A program made the translations under genes and the position numbers. The notes below the pieces were generated by a model. The model saw only the letters and a list, made by a program, of their open reading frames with translations. It did not search any database and was not told the origin of the DNA. A stretch of 64,000 nucleotides of DNA from CALMBW01 sp963779645 (GTDB lineage Bacteria > Actinomycetota > CADDZG01 > WHSQ01). How positions within the stretch are numbered: position 1 is the stretch's first letter; every line of letters begins with the position of its first letter. The DNA is taken from contig CAVZYX010000005.1 of assembly GCA_963779645.1 (NCBI GenBank), forward strand, positions 186,001 to 250,000, written 5' to 3'. Positions 51,978 to 60,643 of this stretch are shown here, one piece after another.

Positions 51978-53494
51978 TGTCGGAAGTGGCGACGGCCGGT
52001 AAACACCATCGGGATGCCGTGTTCGTCGGCGGCAGCGATCACCTCGTCGTCGCGGACCGAGCCCCCGGGTTGGATGACCGCTGCGGCGCCGGCCGCAACG
52101 GCGGCATCGAGGCCGTCCCTGAACGGGAAGAAAGCATCGGATGCGCAGGCCGTGCCCTTAGCTCGCTCGCGGGCCCTCTGGGCCGCTAGTTGCGTCGACT
52201 CGACTCGGCTCATCTGTCCGGCGCCTACGCCTACCGCCACGCCGTCTTTCACCAGCACGATGGCGTTCGATTTCACATGCTTCGCGACCACCCAGGCAAG
52301 CCTGAGGTCTCGCCATTGCTCCTCGGTTGGCTCGGCCTTGGTTACTACCTTCGCGTCCTCTGCGCCATCGGGTTGATCCGACGTCTGCACGAGCAACCCG
52401 CCGGCAACGCTGCGAAGGTCGATCGACAGAGACAACGTCGGATCCGCCTTCAACAGCCGAAGGTTCTTCTTCGCCATGAGAACCTCCAGGGCTTCGTCTT
52501 CGAAATCGGGAGCGATGATGACCTCGAGGAAGATCTCGGCCATCGACTTCGCCGTCGCTCCGTCGATGGGAACGTTGCAGGCGACGATCCCACCGAAGGC
52601 CGAGGTCGTATCGCACTCGTAGGCGAGCGAGTACGCCTCAGGAAGTGAAACAGCGGTCGCCACTCCGCAGGGATTGCTGTGCTTGATGATCGCGGCGGCT
52701 GGCCGCTCGAGCTCGAGAACCAGCTTCCAAGCAGCATCCGTGTCGAGGATGTTGTTGTAGCTGAGTTCCTTGCCATGAAGCTGCTCGGCAGCGGCTACAC
52801 CCCTAGGAGTACCGACGCTGCGGTAGAACGCGGCCTCCTGATGGGGGTTCTCGCCGTAGCGGAGTTCCTGCACCTTCTCGCCCGAGAAGAGGATGCGGTC
52901 CGGCCATCCGCTATTCCGGCCGAGGTAGCTCGATATGGCAACGTCGTAGGCAGCAGTGTGCCGGAAAGCTTCGAGCGAAAGATGTCGCCGAGTGTCTTCG
53001 GAGATGTCTCCTGACGCACGGATCTCATCGAGGATCGCCTCGTAACGGTCCGGGTTGACCACGACGGCGACGGAGTGGAAGTTCTTCGCCGCGGCCCTCA
53101 CCATCGCGGGGCCACCGATATCGATGTTCTCGATGGCGTCATCCTCGGTTACGCCGGGGGCCGCGATGGTCTTCTCGAACGGGTAGAGATTGCAGACGAC
53201 TAAGTCGATCGCACCGATGTTGTGTTGATCGAGTTCCGTGATGTGTTCGGGCTTGCGCCGGTCGGCAAGGATCCCGCCATGGATCTTGGGATGGAGCGTC
53301 TTCACGCGGCCCCCGAGGATCTCCGGTGAGCCGGTGATGTCGGACACCTTTCGAACGGGGACGCCTGCCTCTATCAACAAGGTGGCCGTTCCGCCGGAGG
53401 AGATGATCTCGACTCCCGCTTCCGACAGACCGCGCGCCAACTCCACGACACCGGTCTTGTCGGAAACACTGAGGAGGGCACGCTTTACAGGCAC
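51974..53494 (-). CDS. purH: Bifunctional AICAR transformylase/IMP cyclohydrolase
   Basis: The 506-residue protein has the N-terminal IMP cyclohydrolase domain (about 1-190; ALLSVSDKTGVVELARGL, ISSGGTATLL, VKTLHPKIHGGILADR). The C-terminal AICAR transformylase domain follows (RYGENPHQEAAFYR, AIIKHSNPCGVATA with the catalytic Lys-His, and FFPFRDGLDAAVAAGAAA). It catalyses the last two steps of IMP synthesis, using 10-formyl-THF from FolD. It follows purN with a 9-base gap. Confidence 0.97.
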   Translation of the reverse strand: MPVKRALLSVSDKTGVVELARGLSEAGVEIISSGGTATLLIEAGVPVRKVSDITGSPEILGGRVKTLHPKIHGGILADRRKPEHITELDQHNIGAIDLVVCNLYPFEKTIAAPGVTEDDAIENIDIGGPAMVRAAAKNFHSVAVVVNPDRYEAILDEIRASGDISEDTRRHLSLEAFRHTAAYDVAISSYLGRNSGWPDRILFSGEKVQELRYGENPHQEAAFYRSVGTPRGVAAAEQLHGKELSYNNILDTDAAWKLVLELERPAAAIIKHSNPCGVATAVSLPEAYSLAYECDTTSAFGGIVACNVPIDGATAKSMAEIFLEVIIAPDFEDEALEVLMAKKNLRLLKADPTLSLSIDLRSVAGGLLVQTSDQPDGAEDAKVVTKAEPTEEQWRDLRLAWVVAKHVKSNAIVLVKDGVAVGVGAGQMSRVESTQLAAQRARERAKGTACASDAFFPFRDGLDAAVAAGAAAVIQPGGSVRDDEVIAAADEHGIPMVFTGRRHFRH

Positions 53495-53503
53495 GGCCGA
53501 ATA

Positions 53504-54112
53504 CTAGCTTTCGTCCACGAAGGTCCGGCCGTTCTCAACGCGCACGCGGCCCTCGAGGATCAAGCGACATGCCCTCGGCAACAGTTCGTGCTCCACCTTC
53601 TTGATCCGCTCGTGGAGGCTTGCCTCGTCATCGTCTGCCTCCACCTCTACTGATCCCTGCAGCACCACCGGGCCGTGGTCGACCTCATGGTCGACGAAGT
53701 GAACCGTGCTTCCCGTCACCCGCACGCCAGCAGCGAGGGCATCGCGCACCGCATGGGCTCCGGGGAACGCAGGCAACAGGGCCGGATGAAGGTTGATGAG
53801 ACGGTCGGCGAAGGCGTCGACGAAGACGGGTGCAAGGATGCGCATGAAGCCTGCGGAAACAACCAGATCGGGTTCGCAGGCGGCGACAGCATCCTTCAAA
53901 GCTTTGCTCCAGGCCTCACGATCGGAGAAGTCGGCGGGCACCAGTACCTCGGAGGGAAAGCCCAGCTTCTCGGCCACCTTCAGGCCCAGACAGTCCCTGT
54001 CGGCCAGGACGCCCACGATCTCCCCAGGGACGTCACCGCGCTCGCACGCCGCGGCAAGGGCCTCCATGTTCGACCCACTCCCAGAGATGAGAACCACGAT
54101 GCGCCCCGCCAC
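53504..54112 (-). CDS. purN: Phosphoribosylglycinamide formyltransferase
   Basis: The 202-residue protein has the GAR-binding loop ISGSGSNMEALAAAC and GFMRILAPVFVDAF. The catalytic NLHPALLPAFPGAHAVRDAL (Asn, His) and VHFVDHEVDHGPVVLQ (Asp) follow. It transfers the formyl group of 10-formyl-THF to GAR in purine synthesis. Its gene lies 17 bases downstream of the esterase and just upstream of purH. Confidence 0.96.
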   Translation of the reverse strand: MAGRIVVLISGSGSNMEALAAACERGDVPGEIVGVLADRDCLGLKVAEKLGFPSEVLVPADFSDREAWSKALKDAVAACEPDLVVSAGFMRILAPVFVDAFADRLINLHPALLPAFPGAHAVRDALAAGVRVTGSTVHFVDHEVDHGPVVLQGSVEVEADDDEASLHERIKKVEHELLPRACRLILEGRVRVENGRTFVDES

Positions 54113-54129
54113 CTAGTCAGCCTATTCGG

Positions 54130-55182
54130 TCATGACAGGGCGGTCAGGAGTTCCCGGATCGCGCCGGGGTATCGATGGGTGAGCCCGAAGTGGCCCCCAT
54201 CGAATAGCTCGAGGGTGTGATCGATACCGGCTTTGGTGAGCTCTTTGGCGAAAGCCTGTGCGCCGAGATCCAACATGAACTCGTCTTTCCGACCCGCGTC
54301 GATGTAGATGCGTTTCATCGAGGCTAGGGCTTCGAGTCGCTTCGGAGCCATGCGTACCGGATCCCATTCCAGCCACCGTTCCCACACCTCGGGGATCAGC
54401 CGCCCGGTATCGATGTCGAAAGGCAAGATGGCCTTCGGCGGGTTTTCCGGGTCGGGTGAGTAGCACGCGGCCATCGCGTACACGTCTAACGGATCGTGGA
54501 ACCTGTTCTCCAACCGATCCGCGGCCCGAAACTCTTCGAAGAACCTGTCCCAACTTCCGTCGAACTGGTCCCGGAGCTGCCGCGCCGTCTTGGGGAAGTC
54601 CATCTGGTAGCAACACTCGAAGAGCGCATCGCCAGCATGCGTTGCGAGCCCTCCGAAGACGTCGGGTCGCAGCATCGGCACGACCATCGCGCCGTATCCC
54701 CCACTGCTTTTGCCGGTGATCCCTCGATGGTCCCGCGAAGCGGCTGTGGGGAATCGTTCGTCGATGAACGCGACGACCTCGTCGCAGAGGTAGTCCATGT
54801 ACGGGCCCGTCGACGTCGAGTTGATGAACTGAGCGCCGCCGTAACTCGTCCACGCGTCGACGAACACGATCACGCCAGGAGGTGACTCCCCCGCTTGGAA
54901 CATGTCGTCGAGTCGTTCGAAGATGTTGCGCTCGAAGGTAGACCGGTTCTTCCACGAGTCGACCTGACCGGTGAAGCCTTGGATCACGTAGACACTCGGC
55001 AGCTCCTCAGCCGAATCCGCATCGACACCGGGCGGAAGGTACACGTACAGAGGACGAACGGCAGGGTCTCCGAGAGGATTGCCCTCAAGGAGCTCGGACT
55101 GAACGGTTAACTCGACGAAGGTGCCGGCGAGGTCCCTATCCCAAGGCGGTCCCGGTCGCCCGGAGACCTCCTTAAGTGACAA
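54130..55182 (-). CDS. Putative esterase (alpha/beta hydrolase, esterase D/Fes-like)
   Basis: The 350-residue protein has the nucleophile elbow GITGKSSGGYGAMV (G-x-S-x-G), a likely acid residue in IYIDAGRKDEFML and the catalytic His in LFDGGHFGLTHRYP. PLYVYLPPGVDADSAEELPS and VYVIQGFTGQVDSW near the N-terminus are typical of the putative-esterase family that includes antigen-85-like and enterochelin esterases. No signal peptide is present, so it is cytoplasmic. It starts one base after the sucD stop, so it is in the same operon. Confidence 0.85.
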   Translation of the reverse strand: MSLKEVSGRPGPPWDRDLAGTFVELTVQSELLEGNPLGDPAVRPLYVYLPPGVDADSAEELPSVYVIQGFTGQVDSWKNRSTFERNIFERLDDMFQAGESPPGVIVFVDAWTSYGGAQFINSTSTGPYMDYLCDEVVAFIDERFPTAASRDHRGITGKSSGGYGAMVVPMLRPDVFGGLATHAGDALFECCYQMDFPKTARQLRDQFDGSWDRFFEEFRAADRLENRFHDPLDVYAMAACYSPDPENPPKAILPFDIDTGRLIPEVWERWLEWDPVRMAPKRLEALASMKRIYIDAGRKDEFMLDLGAQAFAKELTKAGIDHTLELFDGGHFGLTHRYPGAIRELLTALS

Positions 55183-56067
55183 CTAGCTACCTCGAACTTC
55201 GGCGACAAGTCGGGCAACCTCGGAAGGGTTCGTAGCTACGGGATAACCGGCCGCCGTGAAGGCATCGGCCTTCGCTTGCCAGGTGCCCTGCGAACCAGAG
55301 ACGATCGCGCCGGCGTGGCCCATCCTCTTCCCGGGCGGCGCCTCGCGGCCTGCGAAGTACCCGACCATCGGCTTGCCGAGGTTCTCTTTCGCCCAAGCCG
55401 CTGCACGCTCTTCAGCGTCACCACCGATCTCTCCGACGAGCACCACAACTTCGGTCTCGGGATCATCCTTGAAGCGCGACAGAACATCGATGAAATCGCT
55501 GCCGGGGACGGGGTCTCCGCCGATCCCGACACACGTCGATTGACCGAGTCCCATCTGGGTGAGCTCGTGAACGATCTGATAGACGAGCGTGCCCGAACGA
55601 GACACCAGCCCCACGGGGCCGGGATCCTTGCTGCACACCTCACCGGGGATGATGCCGACGTTCGCTCGCCCTGGAGAGATAACCCCCGGGCAGTTCGGCC
55701 CGATCAAGGTCGCCTTTCGGTCTGGCTGGCGTAGATAAGAGACAACGCGCCCCATATCCATAGCCGGGATGTGCTCGGTGATAACGACGATCGTTTCGAT
55801 ACCGGCGTCGAAAGCTTCGAGAGCTGCATCTGCTGCGAAGCGCGCCGGAACGAAAACCATCGCCGTGTTCGCGCCCGTTTCCTTCACGCCATCCGCGACC
55901 GTGTTGAAGATCGGGACGCCCTCATGGTCCAGGCCGCCCTTGCCGGGAGTAACACCGGCTACAAGCTTGGTTCCGTAGTCGCGGTTCCGGAACGAGTGGA
56001 AGGTTCCTTCGGCCCCCGTGAGACCCTGCACCAATAGCCGCGTTCTCTCATCGATGATGATGGCCAT
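55183..56067 (-). CDS. sucD: Succinate-CoA ligase alpha subunit
   Basis: The 294-residue protein has the CoA-binding N-terminal domain (LLVQGLTGAEGTFHSFRNRD, VAGVTPGKGG), PNCPGVISPGRANVGIIPG, and the phosphohistidine segment with HAGAIVSGSQGTWQAKADA. The conserved His (GKRMGHAGAI) is phosphorylated during the reaction. With SucC it makes ATP or GTP from succinyl-CoA. Its start codon shares a base with the sucC stop (56067). Confidence 0.96.
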   Translation of the reverse strand: MAIIIDERTRLLVQGLTGAEGTFHSFRNRDYGTKLVAGVTPGKGGLDHEGVPIFNTVADGVKETGANTAMVFVPARFAADAALEAFDAGIETIVVITEHIPAMDMGRVVSYLRQPDRKATLIGPNCPGVISPGRANVGIIPGEVCSKDPGPVGLVSRSGTLVYQIVHELTQMGLGQSTCVGIGGDPVPGSDFIDVLSRFKDDPETEVVVLVGEIGGDAEERAAAWAKENLGKPMVGYFAGREAPPGKRMGHAGAIVSGSQGTWQAKADAFTAAGYPVATNPSEVARLVAEVRGS

Positions 56068-57299
56068 CAGTTCCCCCCCTCGTTCGCCAGCTTGACCGCG
56101 AGGGCCGCAGCCTCGAGCATCGTTTCCGCCGTTTGCAGCATCTCGTTCGGGTTCTCGGCCAGGATCTTGCGTCCGATCTCGGCATTGGTGCCATCCAGGC
56201 GCACAACGATCGGCACCTTGATATCCAGACGCTTGAGGGCGTCGATGATCCCTTCGGCAACGAGATCGCAGCGGGTGATCCCACCGAAGATGTTGATGAG
56301 GATGCTCCTCACTTCGGGGTTCGAAGTGATGATCTCGAGAGCGTTGGAAAGCACCTCTGCATTGGCGCCACCACCCACGTCGAGGAAGTTCGCAGCTTCG
56401 CCACCGGCGTCCTTAACGACGTCCAGTGTCGCCATGACAAGTCCAGCACCGTTCCCGATGATGCCGACGTTGCCGTCAAGCTTGATGAGGTTGAGGCCCT
56501 TCTCCTTGGCGATCCGCTCCTGCTCGGGGATCTCGTGAGCCGACTTCAGCTCGTCATAGAAGGACAACCGATAGGCAGCGGAGTCATCGATGATCACCTT
56601 GGCATCGAGAGCCATCACCTTGTCGTCCGCGGTCAGGACCAACGGGTTGATCTCGATCTGTGTGGCATCGAGTTCGATGAACGCTCGGAACAACTTCGGA
56701 AGGATCCCGATGACACCTTTGCGCGCTTCCTCCGGGATGTTGCCGCCGAAGGTCAGCGCACGCGCGTGGAAATCAGAGAAGCCAAGTAGCGGGTCGATCC
56801 CGACCTTTGCGATCTTGTCGGGAGACTCGCGGTTGACCTCCTCGACGTCCATGCCGCCTTCCGAGGTCAGGATCCCCATGAATCGTCTGTGCGTCCGATC
56901 GACCAAGAACGAGCAGTAGTACTCGTCCTTGAGGTCCCCGGCCCGTTCGACAAGGACTCGCTTCGCTTTGGAAGGAACCGTTCGTTCGAGGCGCTCGCGT
57001 TCCTGATCGGTGAGCGACGACGGGTCCTTACTCTTGAGGGCGTAGCCCTCCTGGTCGTAGAACTCGATCTCAAAGATGTCGCGAGCCGCCTCGGCAGCTT
57101 GCTCGGGGGTCTCAACTACTTTGACTCCGCCCTGCTTGCCGCGGCCCCCGACCTGAACCTGTGCTTTGACGACAACCTTGCCGCCGAGCAGTCGCGCCGC
57201 CTCTGCTGCTTCTTCTGGCGTTTGCGCTACTCGACCCTCGGGCACTGGCACCTCGAAACGCCGGAGGAGCTCCTTGCCCTGATACTCGAAAAGATCCAC
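56067..57299 (-). CDS. sucC: Succinate-CoA ligase beta subunit
   Basis: The 410-residue protein has an ATP-grasp domain: MDLFEYQGKELLRRFEVPVP, VVVKAQVQVGGRGKQGGVKV, LVDRTHRRFMGILTSEGGMD and LDAKVIIDDSAAYR. A CoA ligase domain with GNGAGLVMATLDVVKDAGG and NIFGGITRCDLVAEGIIDAL follows. It is slightly longer than the 388-residue E. coli protein because of inserts in the first half (about 75-110). It lies 11 bases downstream of the mutase B12 subunit. Confidence 0.96.
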   Translation of the reverse strand: MDLFEYQGKELLRRFEVPVPEGRVAQTPEEAAEAARLLGGKVVVKAQVQVGGRGKQGGVKVVETPEQAAEAARDIFEIEFYDQEGYALKSKDPSSLTDQERERLERTVPSKAKRVLVERAGDLKDEYYCSFLVDRTHRRFMGILTSEGGMDVEEVNRESPDKIAKVGIDPLLGFSDFHARALTFGGNIPEEARKGVIGILPKLFRAFIELDATQIEINPLVLTADDKVMALDAKVIIDDSAAYRLSFYDELKSAHEIPEQERIAKEKGLNLIKLDGNVGIIGNGAGLVMATLDVVKDAGGEAANFLDVGGGANAEVLSNALEIITSNPEVRSILINIFGGITRCDLVAEGIIDALKRLDIKVPIVVRLDGTNAEIGRKILAENPNEMLQTAETMLEAAALAVKLANEGGN

Positions 57300-57310
57300 C
57301 TAACCTCCCG

Positions 57311-57718
57311 TCAGGACTGCTTTGCCCCCACGTGCTCGCGGACCCATCCGATGATCTCTGATGTCGGAGCGCCGGGAGTGAAGATCTCGGCGATGCCCGC
57401 GTCCTTGAGCTGGGGGATGTCGGATTCTGGGATGATGCCACCGCCGAAAACGAGGATGTCGCTGCCCCCCTGCTCGGCGAGCAGATCCACGACCCGTGGG
57501 AACAATGTCATGTGGGCGCCGGAGAGGCACGAGAGCCCCACCGCGTCGACATCCTCTTGGATCGCGGCAGCCGCTATCTGATCGGGGGTCTGATGGAGTC
57601 CTGTATAGATGACCTCCATACCGGCGTCCCTTAGGGCACGGGCGACGACTTTTATGCCGCGATCATGTCCGTCGAGACCTGGTTTGGCGACCAAGATGCG
57701 CGGTCGTCCGGATGCCAC
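57311..57718 (-). CDS. Methylmalonyl-CoA mutase B12-binding subunit
   Basis: The 135-residue protein is a stand-alone cobalamin-binding domain with the base-off motif KPGLDGHDRGIKVVARALRD (D-x-H-x-x-G) followed by GLHQTPDQIAAAAI and SCLSGAHMTLFPRVVDLL. It would supply adenosylcobalamin to the catalytic subunit encoded at 37215-38795, some 18.5 kb away. Its gene heads the sucC-sucD operon, matching the product succinyl-CoA. Confidence 0.93.
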   Translation of the reverse strand: MASGRPRILVAKPGLDGHDRGIKVVARALRDAGMEVIYTGLHQTPDQIAAAAIQEDVDAVGLSCLSGAHMTLFPRVVDLLAEQGGSDILVFGGGIIPESDIPQLKDAGIAEIFTPGAPTSEIIGWVREHVGAKQS

Positions 57719-57820
57719 GATTGGACTCCTCCATGAATCGTCTAAGGATTGTTACGGTTGCCTGCGCCGGGCGGCCAGGCGTGTCACCAGAGGTTAGCAG
57801 GTCAAAGGGGGGTTTAGGCC

Positions 57821-59290
57821 TTGACCACGGGGTCCACGGGTGCGTTGGAAGCGATAGAGGCTCTCGTCGATGAGGGCACTTTCAAGCCGCATGTTTTCGA
57901 CCTGAACAGCCGCGACCCGCTCGGGTTCCCCGGCTACATGGACGCCGTCCTCGATGCTCGCAATCAGACGGGCCTCGGGGAATCCGTGACCTCGGGACCG
58001 GCAACGATCGGCCGCTACGACGTCGAGATAGCGGCCTTCGACTTCCGGTTCCTCGGCGGAAGTATGGGGGAAGCCGCCGGCGAGATCCTTGCGCGCAGCA
58101 TCGAGAGAGCCGTCGAACGGGAGGTCCCCTTCATCCTGCGCACCGCAACCGGAGGGGCGCGCATGCAAGAGGGCATGCGGTCATTGATCCAGATGCCGAA
58201 GGTAGTGGTGGCGCGACTCGCGCTTTCAGACGCGCACCTTCCGTTCATCGCGCTGCTCGCCCATCCCACTACCGGAGGGGTGCTGGCAAGTCTCGGCGCT
58301 CTAGCCGATGTGACCGTCGCCGAAGCCGGAGCCACCGTCGGTTTCGCAGGGCCGCGGGTTGCCGAGCGGTTCATGGGCAAGCCGTTGTCCGAGGACTCTC
58401 ACAAGGCCGAGTCGGCGATCACCTATGGACTCGTCGACGAAGTGGTCGACCCCGAAGAGATGCAAGAACACATCGCGACCGCCCTCCTTACCCTCGCGCC
58501 GGACCAACCTCGCGAGGTCGAGGCGCCCGAGGAGGCCATCGGCATGCGGGAGTCCGACGCATGGGCAACAGTGACCGCAGCACGCGCTCCCGATCGCACG
58601 TTGAATCACGAACTGTTGCTCGAGGCCGCGGACACGATGATCGTGTTGCGAGGTGACCGCGCGGGAACCGATGACCCAGCACTCGACGTCGCGATCATCC
58701 GAAACTCGGGACGTAAGGCGATGGTCATAGCGCTCGACAGAGAAAGAGCACCCGGTCCCGGTGCGTACAGGAAAGCGCGACGGGCTCTCGATATCGCGGC
58801 GCGGTTGCGTTTGCCTGTCGTGACCCTGATCGATACCCGTGGAGCCGATCCGTCGGAAGAGTCTGAGTCCGGCGGGATCGCATGGGAGATCGCCCGTTTG
58901 TTCGAGCGGATGTTGACCGTGCCCGTTCCCACGTTGGGCATCGTTACGGGAGAGGGAGGCAGTGGCGGGGCGCTCGCATTCGCCGCAACTGACGTCTTGC
59001 TCGCATACGAGCTCTCCTTCTTTTCGGTGATCGGACCCGAGTTCGCAGCCGAGATCCTCTGGAGGGACTCAACCAAAGCGATGGACGCGGCTCGGATGCT
59101 CAAGCTGACGGCTCACGATCTCGTGGATCTAGGTATCGCCGATGGTTTGCTCGCCGAACCCCTAGGGGGGGCCTCGGTAAAGAGGGCCATCGCCTATCAT
59201 CTCGGCCGTCTACTAGAACGATCTTCGGATGGCGAGGATCTGGGTGCTGCCCGCAGACGGAAGTGGAGAGAAACATATGGCGACAGATAA
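57821..59290 (+). CDS. Fused acetyl-CoA carboxylase carboxyltransferase (AccD-AccA-like)
   Basis: The 489-residue protein joins an AccD-like half (about 1-225; DPLGFPGYMDAVLDARNQTG, FRFLGGSMGEAAGEILAR, RTATGGARMQEGMRSLIQM, HPTTGGVLASLGAL and VGFAGPRVAERFMG) to an AccA-like half (about 250-489; YRKARRALDIAARLRLPVV, EGGSGGALAFAATDVL and LSFFSVIGPEFAAEILW). The N-terminal C4 zinc ribbon of bacterial AccD is absent. It transfers CO2 from biotin to acetyl-CoA. Such one-gene forms are known in Actinomycetota. Start is TTG 57821. Its end overlaps the cyclophilin gene by 14 bases. Confidence 0.87.
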   Translation: MTTGSTGALEAIEALVDEGTFKPHVFDLNSRDPLGFPGYMDAVLDARNQTGLGESVTSGPATIGRYDVEIAAFDFRFLGGSMGEAAGEILARSIERAVEREVPFILRTATGGARMQEGMRSLIQMPKVVVARLALSDAHLPFIALLAHPTTGGVLASLGALADVTVAEAGATVGFAGPRVAERFMGKPLSEDSHKAESAITYGLVDEVVDPEEMQEHIATALLTLAPDQPREVEAPEEAIGMRESDAWATVTAARAPDRTLNHELLLEAADTMIVLRGDRAGTDDPALDVAIIRNSGRKAMVIALDRERAPGPGAYRKARRALDIAARLRLPVVTLIDTRGADPSEESESGGIAWEIARLFERMLTVPVPTLGIVTGEGGSGGALAFAATDVLLAYELSFFSVIGPEFAAEILWRDSTKAMDAARMLKLTAHDLVDLGIADGLLAEPLGGASVKRAIAYHLGRLLERSSDGEDLGAARRRKWRETYGDR

Positions 59291-60110
59291 GAGAGCCCGG
59301 AAGAAAGACGCTCGCGACGCTACGTTGGCAGCACGTGCCGCAGAACTCCGGCGTCGCAACATCATCCGGCTCATCACCATCTTCGCGATCGTTGGTGGGC
59401 TCGCCGGCTACGTCCTCTTGTCTGGCGGAGACGAAGAACCGAGCGAGCCTGCTGCTCAGGCATCGTCTGAGCCTGCCGAGCCGACGGAAGAGCCAGTCAC
59501 CTCAGGGGAGGTTGCCTGCGGGGCCGAAGCTCCTCCGCCACCCAGTCCGCAGCAGTATGAGGCTCCCGGCTTCGAGCTTGCCGAAGGTGTCGACTACCGC
59601 GCCATCATCCACACCTCGTGCGGAGATATCGAGATGGACCTACTCGAGAAGGACACCCCCGAGTCGGTCGCCAGCTTCATCTTCCTCTCGCAGGAAGGGT
59701 TCTACGACGGACTCACGTGGCACAGGATCGAGAACAACTTCGTGATCCAGACCGGCGACCCCAATGGCCAGAACGGCACCGAGCCTGACGGTCCCGGCTA
59801 TTCGGTGCCCGACGAGTTTCCGGACAAGAGCAATGAGTATGTGTACGGCACGGTCGGGATGGCGAACGCCGGGCCGGGCACGACGGGTAGTCAGTTCTTC
59901 GTGATCGTTCACGATCCGGATCCCGCCGATGGATTCGAGCCCGCAGGCCTTCAACCGCTCTACACGATCTTCGCAGTGGTTGACGAAGCGAGTTACGAAA
60001 CGCTGAACACGATAGCGGCCCTCGAGACGATCGGCGGGAACGATCCAGTAGAAGCCGTGAAGCCGATCCAAACCGTCTTCATAAACTCGATAGAGATAAC
60101 CGAGTCCTAA
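59277..60110 (+). CDS. Membrane-anchored peptidyl-prolyl cis-trans isomerase (cyclophilin type)
   Basis: The 277-residue protein starts at ATG 59277 with a basic N-terminus, one membrane helix (about 40-60) and a Glu/Pro/Ala-rich linker (about 65-95). The cyclophilin domain (about 105-275) follows, with FIFLSQEGFYDGLTWHRIEN, NFVIQTGDPNGQNG, YGTVGMANAGPGTTGSQFFV and TIFAVVDEASYETLNTI. It should catalyse proline isomerisation outside the membrane or at its surface. It overlaps the end of the carboxyltransferase gene. Confidence 0.9.
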   Translation: MATDKRARKKDARDATLAARAAELRRRNIIRLITIFAIVGGLAGYVLLSGGDEEPSEPAAQASSEPAEPTEEPVTSGEVACGAEAPPPPSPQQYEAPGFELAEGVDYRAIIHTSCGDIEMDLLEKDTPESVASFIFLSQEGFYDGLTWHRIENNFVIQTGDPNGQNGTEPDGPGYSVPDEFPDKSNEYVYGTVGMANAGPGTTGSQFFVIVHDPDPADGFEPAGLQPLYTIFAVVDEASYETLNTIAALETIGGNDPVEAVKPIQTVFINSIEITES

Positions 60111-60182
60111 CCACTTTCCACGATTACGTGCCTCTGTGGCACTTTCTCGTGGATAGTAGCCGGATCTTTCGGGGCAAGATTC

Positions 60183-60641
60183 CTAGAGTTCGGCGTTACA
60201 AGTTCGGCAGTACTTCGTTCGACCGTTCCAGGTTCCGCATGCCTTGCACTGGATATCTCGTCCCGCTCCTCGATCCTCCTCCTTCTGCCCGAGTTCGGCG
60301 AGTTGAGCAGGAGAGAGAGTCTCGGTCTCAGCCGCTCGAGAAGGCCGCGGAACTACCGGCTCCGGGATATCGAAAGACTTTGCGTTGGTAGGCCGCGATC
60401 GCGATCGCAGCTGGCTCACTTCGCTTTGAGTGTCCCTAACGACATCGATGATGTGCGCGAGGGCGAAGAATGAGATCGACCCGACCAAGATCTGTAGAAG
60501 AACCTCAGCAACTGTGCCAGCGGGTACGCCACCTCGCAGTTCAGCTAGCTGAACCAATCGAACGAGCCCCAAGAAGATGATCAGGCAGCCAACGCCCCTC
60601 AGCGCCCAACCCCATTGAGTAGGAGGTGTTTCTCTGTCCAT
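60183..60641 (-). CDS. Membrane protein with C-terminal zinc ribbon
   Basis: The 152-residue protein has two membrane helices (about 13-31 and 43-68), a polar linker rich in Ser/Pro/Glu (about 78-125), and a C-terminal zinc ribbon CKACGTWNGRTKYCRTCNAE with two CxxC pairs. The ribbon would face the cytoplasm. Its target is unknown. It lies two bases downstream of the secreted repeat protein on the same strand. Confidence 0.75.
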   Translation of the reverse strand: MDRETPPTQWGWALRGVGCLIIFLGLVRLVQLAELRGGVPAGTVAEVLLQILVGSISFFALAHIIDVVRDTQSEVSQLRSRSRPTNAKSFDIPEPVVPRPSRAAETETLSPAQLAELGQKEEDRGAGRDIQCKACGTWNGRTKYCRTCNAEL

Positions 60642-60643
60642 CT

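Noticed and set aside
51000..52376. 462-codon plus-strand frame across the methyltransferase and purH end
   Set aside because: It overlaps two real genes on the other strand and gives no recognisable domain.
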